Position numbers and translations under genes: made by a program. 64,000 bases of DNA from Chloroflexota bacterium (GTDB lineage Bacteria > Chloroflexota > UBA11872): the NCBI GenBank assembly GCA_026708035.1, contig JAPOVQ010000001.1, positions 87,970 through 151,969 on the forward strand, written 5' to 3'. A model generated the notes under the pieces. The model ran no database searches. It was not told where the DNA came from and saw only the letters and a program-made list of their open reading frames with translations. Below, piece after piece: positions 1 through 7,873 of the stretch (positions within the stretch are counted from its first letter, which is position 1; each line of letters starts with the position of its first letter).

Positions 1-1311
1 CGCCAGCGCCACGATGGCCACCGGCGCGAGTTGCAACATGAGCGCGGCGGCGAATCCGGCCACGATGGCGATCGCAATGGGCGCCTGTCGCGGACGCAGC
101 GTAAGGCCCACGCGCTCGGTCACGACTACGAAGTCTGGGTCGTCGCTTAGCTCCGCGATTCGCGGCAGCGGTCCGAGCACCAGCAACGCATCGCCGACGC
201 GCAACGGCATGTCATGGAGGTGGGTGCGCCGGGGCGCCCCGTCTCGCCAGATGCCCACGACGCTCAATCCGTAGCGATCCCGGAAGTTGAGCGAGGGCAC
301 CGTCTCACCCACCAGGGTGCTGCGCGGGGCCAGCGACGCCTCGGCAAACTCCACGTTTTCAGTCTGCAGCGCGGCGGCGCCCAGGGTCGATGGGCGTGGC
401 TCGGGCAGCGCGAAACGCTCGCGCAGCCGGACGATGTCACGGTTGCGGGCGCTCATGACCAGTACGTCGCGCGCGTTCAGCGTCATTTCAGGCGCCGGCG
501 CGATGTCCGTGCGGCCCTGCCGCTGGATGGCCACGATGGAGATGCCGAAGTCGGTGCGGATGCCGCTCTCGCGCAAGGTGAGCCCCACGAGCGGGCTGGC
601 GGGCGGAATGGCAACTTCGTATAGGCGTTCTTCGAGCCGATAGGGCACGTGGTCTTCGCGCGCCCGCGGAAGCAATGCATCACCGGCGGCGCCTGACGCA
701 TGCCGCGGCAATATCCGGTGCCGCCCGAACACCAGCGCCAGAATTCCGGCAACCAAAATCGCCGCTCCGAACGGCGTGAAATCCAGCAGGCCGAACGGCT
801 CGATCCCTTCCTGGACGACCACGCTGTTCACCAGCAGATTCGACGGCGTTCCCACCAGGGTGAGCACGCTGCCAAGCAGGGTGGCGTATGACAGCGGTAG
901 CAATACGCGGGAAATCGGGATCTTGAGCTCGCGCGCGGCGGCCACCGCGGCTGGCAGGAGCACGCCGCCTGCGGCAATCGCGTTCATGAAGCCCGAGAGC
1001 AGGGCGGCGGCGAGCACCGTGAAGGCGATCAGCCGCGCCTCGCTGTTCCCGGCGAGCCGCCCGATCAAACGTCCCATCCAGTGCGCCACGCCGGTGTTCG
1101 CGAGGCCGGCGCTCATCACCATCACCGCGCCGATCGTCACGACCGCGCTGTTGGAGAACCCGCGCAGGGCCGCCTCCAAGTCGATTGCGCGACCAAGGAA
1201 CAGGACCAGCAGCACGCCGATGGCCGTCACTTCGAACGGCACGCGTCCGCTGGCCAGGGCCACCACCGCAATAGCCACGACCACCAGCACGAACACGATC
1301 TCGCCGGTCAT
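1..1311 (-). CDS. SLC13/DASS-family anion permease with RCK_C (TrkA-C) domains, 3' end cut by window edge
   Basis: Reading the minus strand from ATG at 1311 gives an uninterrupted frame of about 437 codons running off the left edge. The N-terminus (MTGEIVFVLVVVAIAVV) is a membrane segment. It is followed by hydrophobic segments and a TLVGTPSNLLVNS loop, a re-entrant-loop motif typical of SLC13/CitMHS-like permeases. A soluble stretch from about residue 215 contains two tandem TrkA-C-like domains (SPLVGLTLRESGIRTDFGI and TLVGETVPSLNFRDRYGL). New membrane segments then begin, so the second half of the permease lies outside the window. The family moves sulfate, dicarboxylates or other anions, usually with sodium; the substrate cannot be read here. 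It lies 27 bp downstream of the SDR-like gene on the same strand and may be cotranscribed. The start is the first ATG in frame. Confidence 0.85.
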   Translation of the reverse strand, partial: MTGEIVFVLVVVAIAVVALASGRVPFEVTAIGVLLVLFLGRAIDLEAALRGFSNSAVVTIGAVMVMSAGLANTGVAHWMGRLIGRLAGNSEARLIAFTVLAAALLSGFMNAIAAGGVLLPAAVAAARELKIPISRVLLPLSYATLLGSVLTLVGTPSNLLVNSVVVQEGIEPFGLLDFTPFGAAILVAGILALVFGRHRILPRHASGAAGDALLPRAREDHVPYRLEERLYEVAIPPASPLVGLTLRESGIRTDFGISIVAIQRQGRTDIAPAPEMTLNARDVLVMSARNRDIVRLRERFALPEPRPSTLGAAALQTENVEFAEASLAPRSTLVGETVPSLNFRDRYGLSVVGIWRDGAPRRTHLHDMPLRVGDALLVLGPLPRIAELSDDPDFVVVTERVGLTLRPRQAPIAIAIVAGFAAALMLQLAPVAIVALA

Positions 1312-1338
1312 CCGAATGCCGCGCGCCGCATCCGGTGG

Positions 1339-2292
1339 CTAGCCCTCGTCCTCTTCCGGTGGGAGCAGCGTGGCGGCTCCCTCAACGTAGGTCGGATAGC
1401 GCAGCTCGACGCCAAGCTCCTCGCGCACCTTGGCGTTCGAGGTTGGGTAGGAGCCGGTCACCAGGCCGAACAGGCTGGAGGAGATCGAGGCCTTGGTGCG
1501 CGTCAGGCGAGTGAAGCCCTCGTGCAGCTTCACCAAACCCTGCACCAAGTGCTTGGGCGACGACCGCGGCGGACGCGCTCCGGATTGCGCGGCCAGGTAG
1601 CGCAGATACTCGCCGGCCGGGGCCGGGTGGTCGTCCACCGCCAGGTACACCTCGCCGGAGCGCCCCCGGAGCGCGACGGCCTCGAGAATCGCGGCAGCGT
1701 CCTCCACGTGGATGCGGCTGGTCGGGTGCTTGCCGCCGCCGATGAGCCGCAGGTTGCCGCCCCGTAGCGACTCAAGGGTTCCACCGTCAGGGCCATACAC
1801 CGTCCCCGCCCGCACGACGCGCGCCGGAAGCCCCTCCGTTTCGTGCTGTTCCTGGAGGTATTGCTCCGTTTCGAGATTGAGCCGCCCCAGCACGGTATTT
1901 GGCGCCGGTGGCGATGTTTCGGTCAGCGTGTCCCGAGACCCTGCGCCAAACACGGCCATGGTGCTGCCGTAAACGAACGACGCGATATCGGTTCCACTCA
2001 GGGCCTCGACGACGTTCATCACGCCGCGGATGGTGCGCCGCTCCATGTCGTCCTCGCTGTCCGAGACACTGCGCATCACGTAGAAGACGTGATCGCCGTC
2101 CCGGCCGAGGTCTTCCAGCTCGTCCGGGTCGCCCACGTCGGCGAGCTCGATCGTGACGCCAAGTTCATCGAGCTCGGGGGCCGCGTCTTCGTGCTCGTCG
2201 ATGCCGCGGACATCCCATCCCGCAGCCGCCAGCCGGCGCGCCAGGGCGCTGCCGGTGAAGCCGGTGATGCCGATGATGAGCCCGTTGGGCAT
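1339..2292 (-). CDS. NAD(P)-binding SDR-type epimerase/dehydratase-like protein lacking the YxxxK motif
   Basis: A 317-residue extended-SDR protein. The N-terminal Rossmann glycine motif is GITGFTG (residues 8-14), and the post-beta4 segment SFVYGSTMAVFG (about 105-116) retains the Ser found in the family. The place where the catalytic Tyr-x-x-x-Lys should be reads LGRLNLETEQYL (about 135-146), so Tyr is replaced by Leu and Lys by Asn. The following RAGTVYGPDG matches the usual substrate-loop region. Either the protein binds nucleotide without classical SDR catalysis, or another residue substitutes. ATG start at 2292 without an obvious Shine-Dalgarno sequence. It is divergent from ddl and upstream of the anion permease on the same strand. 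Fold assignment is firm, function is not. Confidence 0.8.
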   Translation of the reverse strand: MPNGLIIGITGFTGSALARRLAAAGWDVRGIDEHEDAAPELDELGVTIELADVGDPDELEDLGRDGDHVFYVMRSVSDSEDDMERRTIRGVMNVVEALSGTDIASFVYGSTMAVFGAGSRDTLTETSPPAPNTVLGRLNLETEQYLQEQHETEGLPARVVRAGTVYGPDGGTLESLRGGNLRLIGGGKHPTSRIHVEDAAAILEAVALRGRSGEVYLAVDDHPAPAGEYLRYLAAQSGARPPRSSPKHLVQGLVKLHEGFTRLTRTKASISSSLFGLVTGSYPTSNAKVREELGVELRYPTYVEGAATLLPPEEDEG

Positions 2293-2379
2293 GCGTTGCG
2301 ACCGGGTGGTCAGGGCGTCTACATCGTGACGCTACGCCTCGCGCCCGTGCAAGCCACGCGGAGTCGCTAGGCTATTGCT

Positions 2380-3477
2380 ATGGAATTCCCCTCCGGCCGC
2401 CTGAGCATTGGCGTGATATTCGGCGGACGCTCCGGCGAGCATGAGGTGTCGCTGCGGTCGGCGGCCTTTGTGATGGATTCCCTCGACCGCGCCAAGTACG
2501 ACGTGGTGCCAATCGGCATTGGCAAACAGGGCGAGTGGCTGCTAGACGCCGATCCAATGCGCCAGCTCAGCGCGGCGCCCGCCGCCGACTCCGGCGCGTC
2601 GCTGCCGGTCACGCTGCCGACGGCGCATCTCCCCGCCTCGGGACGGGCGTCGGTTGGGGCGCTCGACGTGGTGTTTCCGGTACTTCACGGCACCTACGGT
2701 GAAGACGGCACGGTGCAGGGGCTGCTGGAGCTTGCCGACCTGCCCTACGTGGGCTCGGGCGTCACGGGCTCGGCCGTGGCGATGGACAAGGGCGTGGCGA
2801 AGGCGGTCTTGCGTGACCACGGTCTCTCGGTGGGTCTCTGGCACGTCGTGACCGTGTCGGCGTGGCGGGCCGACCCAGCGGCCGTGCGGGCGGAGATCGA
2901 GGCGCAGCTGACCTATCCGCTCTTCACCAAGCCCTGCAACCTGGGGAGCAGCGTGGGCGTGTCCAAGGTCCACAACGCCGGTGAACTCGACGACGCCATG
3001 GCCGCCGCGGCCGAATTCGACCGCCGCATCATCATCGAGCAGGGCGTCCCGAACGCGCGTGAGATCGAGGTCAGCATCCTCGGCAACGATCAACCCGAGG
3101 CGTCGGTATGCGGGGAAATCGTCCCGGCGACCGAGTTTTACGACTACGCCGCGAAGTACGAGGACGACCGGTCACAGGCCATCGTCCCGGCCGAGCTGCC
3201 ACCGCAGCTGGCCGATCGCATTCGCGGGGACGCCGTGCGGGCGTTTCGCGCCCTGGACTGCGCCGGCTATGCGCGGGTGGATTTTCTGGTCGACGCCGAG
3301 ACGCTGGCGCCGACCATAGGCGAGATCAACACCATTCCCGGCTTCACCGAGATCAGCATGTATCCCAAGCTATGGGAAGCCAGCGGCGTGCCCGCGCGGG
3401 AGCTCATGGACCGGCTGATCCGGCTGGCGCTCGAGCGCCACCAGGAACGTCGAAGCCTGCGGACGTCCTACACGTAG
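2380..3477 (+). CDS. ddl: D-alanine--D-alanine ligase
   Basis: 365 residues, the normal length for Ddl. It joins two D-alanines with ATP in the cytoplasm to make the dipeptide for peptidoglycan precursors. The N-terminus shows [17 protein letters not shown], the family's first signature. [20 protein letters not shown] is the second. The ATP-grasp half contains [16 protein letters not shown] and the C-terminal metal-binding signature [17 protein letters not shown]. The ATG at 2380 is the natural start, with no clear ribosome site; a TAGGCT hexamer lies only 6 nt upstream of it, so a leaderless transcript is possible. The gene converges on the RraA-like gene with only 10 bp between their stops. 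Its presence indicates a peptidoglycan-containing cell. Confidence 0.96.
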   Translation: MEFPSGRLSIGVIFGGRSGEHEVSLRSAAFVMDSLDRAKYDVVPIGIGKQGEWLLDADPMRQLSAAPAADSGASLPVTLPTAHLPASGRASVGALDVVFPVLHGTYGEDGTVQGLLELADLPYVGSGVTGSAVAMDKGVAKAVLRDHGLSVGLWHVVTVSAWRADPAAVRAEIEAQLTYPLFTKPCNLGSSVGVSKVHNAGELDDAMAAAAEFDRRIIIEQGVPNAREIEVSILGNDQPEASVCGEIVPATEFYDYAAKYEDDRSQAIVPAELPPQLADRIRGDAVRAFRALDCAGYARVDFLVDAETLAPTIGEINTIPGFTEISMYPKLWEASGVPARELMDRLIRLALERHQERRSLRTSYT

Positions 3478-3487
3478 GCGGTCGGGG

Positions 3488-4174
3488 CTAGAGGCCGGTC
3501 TTCTCGCGCAGCTTGGCCACCGTAAAGCCCGGCTGCTGCGCAAATTCCTTGCGCCCGGCCTCGTAGTCCAGCACATTGCGCGCCGCTTCCGCGAGCTCGC
3601 CCGCCACTTCGTCCGGGATGACCACCACGCCGTTTTCATCGGCGTGTACGAGATCGCCCATCTTGATGGGCGTGCCGTCGATGATCACCGGATCGCCCGG
3701 CTCCAAGCTCACCGAGGTGCCGTGCGACACGGTGACGCCGCGGGCGAAGTATTGGACGCCAATCTCGCGCACCTCGGAGAGGTCGCGCACGCACCCATCG
3801 GTGACGACGGCCACGCCGCCCAGCGCCTTGAAAATGGTGGCCATGACGTCGCCGAAATGGCAGGACTTGGCCGGGTTGTTTCCCGAGTCCTGGATCACCA
3901 GGATCGTTGGGCTCGGTGAGCGCTCCACCAGCTCCCACAGATCCATCTGCCCCGACGGATTGCGGCGGCGTCCGTGGGTCGTGCTATCGCCCTTCACGGT
4001 CACCGCGTAGCCCACCACGGCCTCGCCGATCTCCGGGAATAGGCAACGCACGTCGCTGCCGAGGTATCCCTCGGTCCGGTCGCGGACGTTGAACTCTTCG
4101 ATCGCGTTGGCGATCGTGGCTGAATCGATCTGGCGCAGCTCTTCGAGCTGTTCGGGCGTCAAGTTGACGGCCAA
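3488..4174 (-). CDS. RraA-family protein (RraA-like / HMG-CHA aldolase-type fold)
   Basis: 228 residues. The segment VAVVTDGCVRDLSEVREIGV carries the conserved GxxxDGxxRD signature of the RraA/methyltransferase-like fold. The C-terminal DLVHADENGVVVIPDEVA carries the family D-x-x-G-V-V-V-I-P motif. In proteobacteria RraA inhibits RNase E, but many homologues are class II pyruvate aldolases (4-hydroxy-4-methyl-2-oxoglutarate/4-carboxy-4-hydroxy-2-oxoadipate type); the family name alone does not decide. FGDVMATIFKALG aligns with the usual W/F-G-x-x-x-A-T-A-A-x-x-x-G region. The start is TTG at 4174, preceded by a good GAGGTG ribosome site. It is convergent with ddl; its upstream gap holds a dispersed repeat. 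Confidence 0.85.
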   Translation of the reverse strand: MAVNLTPEQLEELRQIDSATIANAIEEFNVRDRTEGYLGSDVRCLFPEIGEAVVGYAVTVKGDSTTHGRRRNPSGQMDLWELVERSPSPTILVIQDSGNNPAKSCHFGDVMATIFKALGGVAVVTDGCVRDLSEVREIGVQYFARGVTVSHGTSVSLEPGDPVIIDGTPIKMGDLVHADENGVVVIPDEVAGELAEAARNVLDYEAGRKEFAQQPGFTVAKLREKTGL

Positions 4175-4240
4175 GGCTCACCTCGTGGCGTCCTTCACAC
4201 ACGCGGGGCAAACCGTAGCACGGTGTAGCCAAGGACCTGA

Positions 4241-4308
4241 CCCGTTCGTGGTGAGCCCTTCGGCAGGCTCAGTCGAACCACGCCCTTCGACAAGGTCAGG
4301 GCGAACGG
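4241..4308. repeat. Dispersed palindromic repeat (family B)
   Basis: CCGTTCG at 4242 pairs with CGAACGG ending at 4308. Between them are two smaller foldback arms, GTGGTGAGCC with GGCTCA...ACCAC, and CGCCCT with AGGGCG. The core CTTCGAC(A/G)AG(G/C)TCAGGGCGAACGG recurs at 63330-63352, 59 kb away, in another intergenic gap. It lies between the start of the RraA-like gene and the end of proC, and has no coding potential. It looks like a REP-type element, and its hairpin may also influence transcript ends. Confidence 0.75.
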
Positions 4309-4375
4309 AACCATGGCGGTCGCCGGGGAAAGTGACAGTGCTCCCGACGCATGTCCACGACCCGTGTGAGTGCGC

Positions 4376-5179
4376 TCAGCCGAGCTCCTGCGATCGGCGG
4401 TAGGCCGCGGTCACGGCGGCGAGGAACGCCGCGCGCAGGTCTCGCTCCTCGAATGCGTCGAGCGCGGCGGCCGTGGTGCCGCCGGGCGAGGTGACGGCAT
4501 GCCGCAGGGCCTCGGCGCTCATGTCGCCGGCGTTCCACAGCTCGGCGGATCCGATGAGGGTTTCCCGAACGAGCGTTGTGGCGATCTCCCGGTCGAGCCC
4601 GACGGCGACGGCGGCGTCGACCCACGCCTCGGCGACCAGGTAGACATAGGCGGGGCCGCTGCCGTGCACCGCCGTCGCGGCGTCCAGCATGTCTTCGGCG
4701 TGGACCTCGATCTCGGCGCCAAACGATCCCAGGATCTGTCGGGTGCGACGGCGGTCGGCGTCGTCAACGCCGCTGCCCGCCATCCAGACCGTCATGCCGC
4801 GGCCGATCTGGGCCGGCGTGTTGGGCATCGCGCGAACGAGGCGCGAGGCGCCCAGCGCGGATTCCATGGTTTCCAGGCGCACCCCGGCCATGATCGAAAT
4901 CACCAATTGCAACGGCGCCAGCGCGGGGGCGAGGACAGCCGCCACCGTGGCGAAGGACTGCGGCTTCACGGCGAGAACCAGCGCCTGCGCGCCCGTCACG
5001 TCGTGCGGCAATCCCTCGCCAGCGGTTGCGCCGGTCGCCGCGACGACGGCATCGCGGCGCGCGTCGTCAATCTCGCTCACGACGATCGACGCGGCGGGAA
5101 CCGCGCCGCTGGCGGCCAGGGCGGATACCACCGCACCGCCCATTGCCCCGGCGCCGATGACGGTGACGCGCTCGCTCAC
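4376..5179 (-). CDS. proC: Pyrroline-5-carboxylate reductase
   Basis: 267 residues from the chosen GTG start. It reduces 1-pyrroline-5-carboxylate to L-proline with NAD(P)H, the last step of proline synthesis, in the cytoplasm. The N-terminal Rossmann motif is VTVIGAGAMGGAV. The conserved middle stretch LVRAMPNTPAQIGRGMTVW and the C-terminal ProC signature region SPGGTTAAALDAFEERDLR are intact, and HGSGPAYVYLVAEAW is the dimer-domain helix. The frame extends to a TTG at 5239, but GTG at 5179 has a GAGG site 9 nt upstream and gives the usual VSERVTVIG N-terminus. If the TTG were used, proC would begin 3 bp after comEC. It is the last gene of the moeA-comEA-comEC chain. Confidence 0.93.
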   Translation of the reverse strand: MSERVTVIGAGAMGGAVVSALAASGAVPAASIVVSEIDDARRDAVVAATGATAGEGLPHDVTGAQALVLAVKPQSFATVAAVLAPALAPLQLVISIMAGVRLETMESALGASRLVRAMPNTPAQIGRGMTVWMAGSGVDDADRRRTRQILGSFGAEIEVHAEDMLDAATAVHGSGPAYVYLVAEAWVDAAVAVGLDREIATTLVRETLIGSAELWNAGDMSAEALRHAVTSPGGTTAAALDAFEERDLRAAFLAAVTAAYRRSQELG

Positions 5180-5242
5180 GGGTCGCGACCTCAAGGAAGA
5201 ACCGACGTTGGCGATCCTACCTGCTGATTGGCCGGGCAAGGC

Positions 5243-7471
5243 TCAGCGCCGCACCTCGATGGTTCCCCGGTCGGCGCGGAGCCAGGCGCTGCCGACAAGC
5301 CGTGGGGTGTCGAGTGTGGGCTCCGGAACGACGATTTGGCCATCCTCATTCACGGCTCGCGCGACGATTTCGGGAAGTCGAGGGTGCGGGGCAATTACGA
5401 CTGCGACGCCCGAGTCCCGCAGGGCGGACGCGGGCATGGCTCCGAGCGTCGTGGACCGGCCGAGCACCAGCACGTCCGCGCGCAGGTCCGCTGGCAGCGC
5501 CGGCTGCGACACGGTCGGCGGGGCGACGGCGAACACCGCGTCGCTTGACCTCACCAACACCCAGGCGCGGCCTTCTGCCGGGACTAGCTGCGTTTCCAGG
5601 GCGCCGGTAGTCCGGCTCGCGTCCACGACGACGGGCGCGCGGCCGGCACGGTTGGGCGCTACCAGGTGCGCCCCCAACGCATGGGTGGGAGGCGCTTGCA
5701 CTACGGCTACGTCTCGGGCGCCAACGAGGTCGAGGGCCATGTGCGAGAGATTGCCGCCCGACGAGGCAACGGCCAGGTTGTCGACCTGGAGGTCCCAGCG
5801 CGGCAGCGCGCGGTCAAGCAGCAACCGGTCCAGGCGGCTTCCCGCGACGACCACCCGGTCATCGCCCTTCCTGACGTAGACGGTGGGAGCACGGCCCGAG
5901 AGGTCGACGGTGGCCACCGTGGCGCCGTCGTCGAAGACGCGTGGCATTCCCGCGACCGCCATCGCCGGCGGCGCGATCAAGGCGACCAACGCCACGCCGT
6001 AGACGGCGCGTCGGGGAAGCACGATCGACCCGACGCGTGAGCGAACGAGACGCGGCGGCGGACGGCCAAGCAGGACCAGCGCCGCGCCTATGCAGAGATA
6101 TGAGACCAGCGCCTGGGGCAAGTCGAACCCGCTGGTCGCGAGCGAGGCCCCTGGCAACTGCGCGGCGAGCCGCCCGGCCTGAATCAAGTACTCAAGCGGA
6201 AGCCAGGCGGCCCACCCGACCACGTCGGCCGCCGGCCACCCGGCGGACGCCCAGATGGCGACGGGTGCGCCGGTGGCCATGATGGCGGCTGGCGCCGCGA
6301 GGGCCAGCAGATTGGCCGGCACCGCCATGAGCTGAAAGCGCTCGAACGTGTGGGCGATGATCGGGGTCACCATCAGACTGGCGGCCGTGGTGGTGGCGAT
6401 CAGCTCGGCGCTCCACCGGGGAAAGCGGATGCGTTCGGTGAGCACGGCCGACACGCGCGGCGCAATCACGATCAGGCCCAGCGTTCCCGCGAACGACAGT
6501 TGAAATCCGACGTCGCCCAGCGCCTGGGGCTGTACCAGCGCCATTCCAGCTCCGGCCAGCGCCAGCGCCGTGAGCGCATCGGCGTCCCGCCCGAGGATCC
6601 ATGCCACGAGCACCAGGTCGCCCATGATGGCCGCCCGTATCACGCCCGGCTCGGCGCCGGCCAGCACCGCGTAGAGCGGCAGCAACACCGCGGCCAGGCC
6701 GACTCCATAGCGGCCAAGCCCCCAGCCGGCGAGCCGTCGCACCCAGAGCGCGATCAAGGTGATGTTGAAGCCCGAGATGGCGACGATATGAATCAAGCCC
6801 GACGTGAGAAAGTCATCTCGCAGCTCGTCGGGCAGTCGTTGACGAATGCCCACGAGCATGGCCGAGAGCAGCGAGGCATGGGGCTCGGGCAAGGCCGAGC
6901 GAATGCTGGCGTCGACATGGCGCCGCAGGCGCAGAAGCGCCGGAGGATCCGCGGCCGTGCCGGCCTCGATGACCCTAACCGTGGCGTCGCCCAGCGTCCC
7001 GGCCCAGGTGTCGGCGTTTCCGGCGAGGGAATTCGTAGCCCGCGGGCTTGCGGGCACGAACACCCCGCTGACCGCCACTCGGGCGTTCGGCAGCGCCAGG
7101 GCCCGCGGAGCGAAGACTTGCACGCGACCTGCGGCCGGCCGCGACCCCTGGTCCTGTGCTCCGGCAACACCCACAACTTGGAGCGTTCGTCGCGGGCCCG
7201 GTACGTCGTCGACCACGGTTCCGATCACCGTCAGCGCCGCTCCTGCAGGCGCCTGCAGCAACGGCGTCTGCGAGGCGACGTGATGACCGCCGCGCGCCAG
7301 GCCAAGGGCCAGCGCGGCGAGAACCGCACCAACCAGCAATAGGCGGCGGCCGGTTAGGGCAGCTGCCGCGCCTATGACGGCCAGCCCGATGACCGCCCAA
7401 GCCGGCGCTGGGCCCCACCAGGCGGCGAGCCCGATCCCCAGCAAGATCGCCGCGCCCAGCCAGGCCGTCAC
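5243..7471 (-). CDS. comEC: ComEC/Rec2-family competence membrane protein with degenerate C-terminal domain
   Basis: 742 residues. Several N-terminal membrane segments precede an OB-like DUF4131 region (about 75-190). The polytopic Competence domain follows (about 200-500), with LLSAMLVGIRQRLPDELR and the hallmark GLIHIVAISGFNITLIA. ComEC forms the inner-membrane channel for single-stranded DNA in transformation. The C-terminal 220 residues occupy the place of the metallo-beta-lactamase-like domain (VATVDLSGRAPTVYV), but the HxHxDH metal motif is missing: the equivalent stretch reads LAVASSGGNLSHMALDLV. The nuclease activity proposed for this domain in other bacteria is therefore unlikely. 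GTG start at 7471 overlaps the comEA stop by 4 nt (GTGA), indicating coupled translation. Confidence 0.9.
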   Translation of the reverse strand: MTAWLGAAILLGIGLAAWWGPAPAWAVIGLAVIGAAAALTGRRLLLVGAVLAALALGLARGGHHVASQTPLLQAPAGAALTVIGTVVDDVPGPRRTLQVVGVAGAQDQGSRPAAGRVQVFAPRALALPNARVAVSGVFVPASPRATNSLAGNADTWAGTLGDATVRVIEAGTAADPPALLRLRRHVDASIRSALPEPHASLLSAMLVGIRQRLPDELRDDFLTSGLIHIVAISGFNITLIALWVRRLAGWGLGRYGVGLAAVLLPLYAVLAGAEPGVIRAAIMGDLVLVAWILGRDADALTALALAGAGMALVQPQALGDVGFQLSFAGTLGLIVIAPRVSAVLTERIRFPRWSAELIATTTAASLMVTPIIAHTFERFQLMAVPANLLALAAPAAIMATGAPVAIWASAGWPAADVVGWAAWLPLEYLIQAGRLAAQLPGASLATSGFDLPQALVSYLCIGAALVLLGRPPPRLVRSRVGSIVLPRRAVYGVALVALIAPPAMAVAGMPRVFDDGATVATVDLSGRAPTVYVRKGDDRVVVAGSRLDRLLLDRALPRWDLQVDNLAVASSGGNLSHMALDLVGARDVAVVQAPPTHALGAHLVAPNRAGRAPVVVDASRTTGALETQLVPAEGRAWVLVRSSDAVFAVAPPTVSQPALPADLRADVLVLGRSTTLGAMPASALRDSGVAVVIAPHPRLPEIVARAVNEDGQIVVPEPTLDTPRLVGSAWLRADRGTIEVRR

Positions 7472-7872
7472 TGAGCTGAGGGCGCTTGAGCCGGGAGCCG
7501 CTGCACCACGCTCGCGGGGATTCCCAGATCGGTGAGCGTCCGAGACTCCGTGATGGAGCCAAACAGGCGGCGGTAGGTGGTAATCCGCTCGGCGTACAGG
7601 GGGCCGATGCCGGGCAGCTCATCGGCGAGCTCCTCGGCGGATGCCGCGTTGATCCACTGGAGCGTCGCGGCCGAAAGCTCGATCGCCGCGCTCGATTGCG
7701 CGACCTGAGGCGGAGCGGACTCCGGCAGGGCACTGGGCGTAAGGATCGCCAGCGCCACCGCTGCAGGCGCGAGGAGGAGGCCGATCCAGCGATAGACCCT
7801 GAGGTGTGACGGGGAGTCGGCATTAGCGGCCCGCCCGCCCGCCGGCTGCGCTTGCTCCGGCGTATTGGCCAA
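7468..7872 (-). CDS. comEA: ComEA-like helix-hairpin-helix protein
   Basis: 134 residues. A basic N-terminus is followed by one membrane anchor (about 29-46, IGLLLAPAAVALAILTP), a short linker and a C-terminal helix-hairpin-helix DNA-binding domain. The domain starts at WINAASAEELADELPGIGP and continues YAERITTYRRLFG, the canonical ComEA pattern. ComEA binds incoming double-stranded DNA outside the membrane and delivers it to ComEC. The protein lacks the long extra SLBB region of some ComEA, so it is a minimal form. TTG start at 7872 lies one base after the stop of the MoeA fusion gene, and its stop overlaps the GTG of comEC. The chain strongly supports the assignment. Confidence 0.88.
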   Translation of the reverse strand: MANTPEQAQPAGGRAANADSPSHLRVYRWIGLLLAPAAVALAILTPSALPESAPPQVAQSSAAIELSAATLQWINAASAEELADELPGIGPLYAERITTYRRLFGSITESRTLTDLGIPASVVQRLPAQAPSAQ

Positions 7873-7873
7873 G

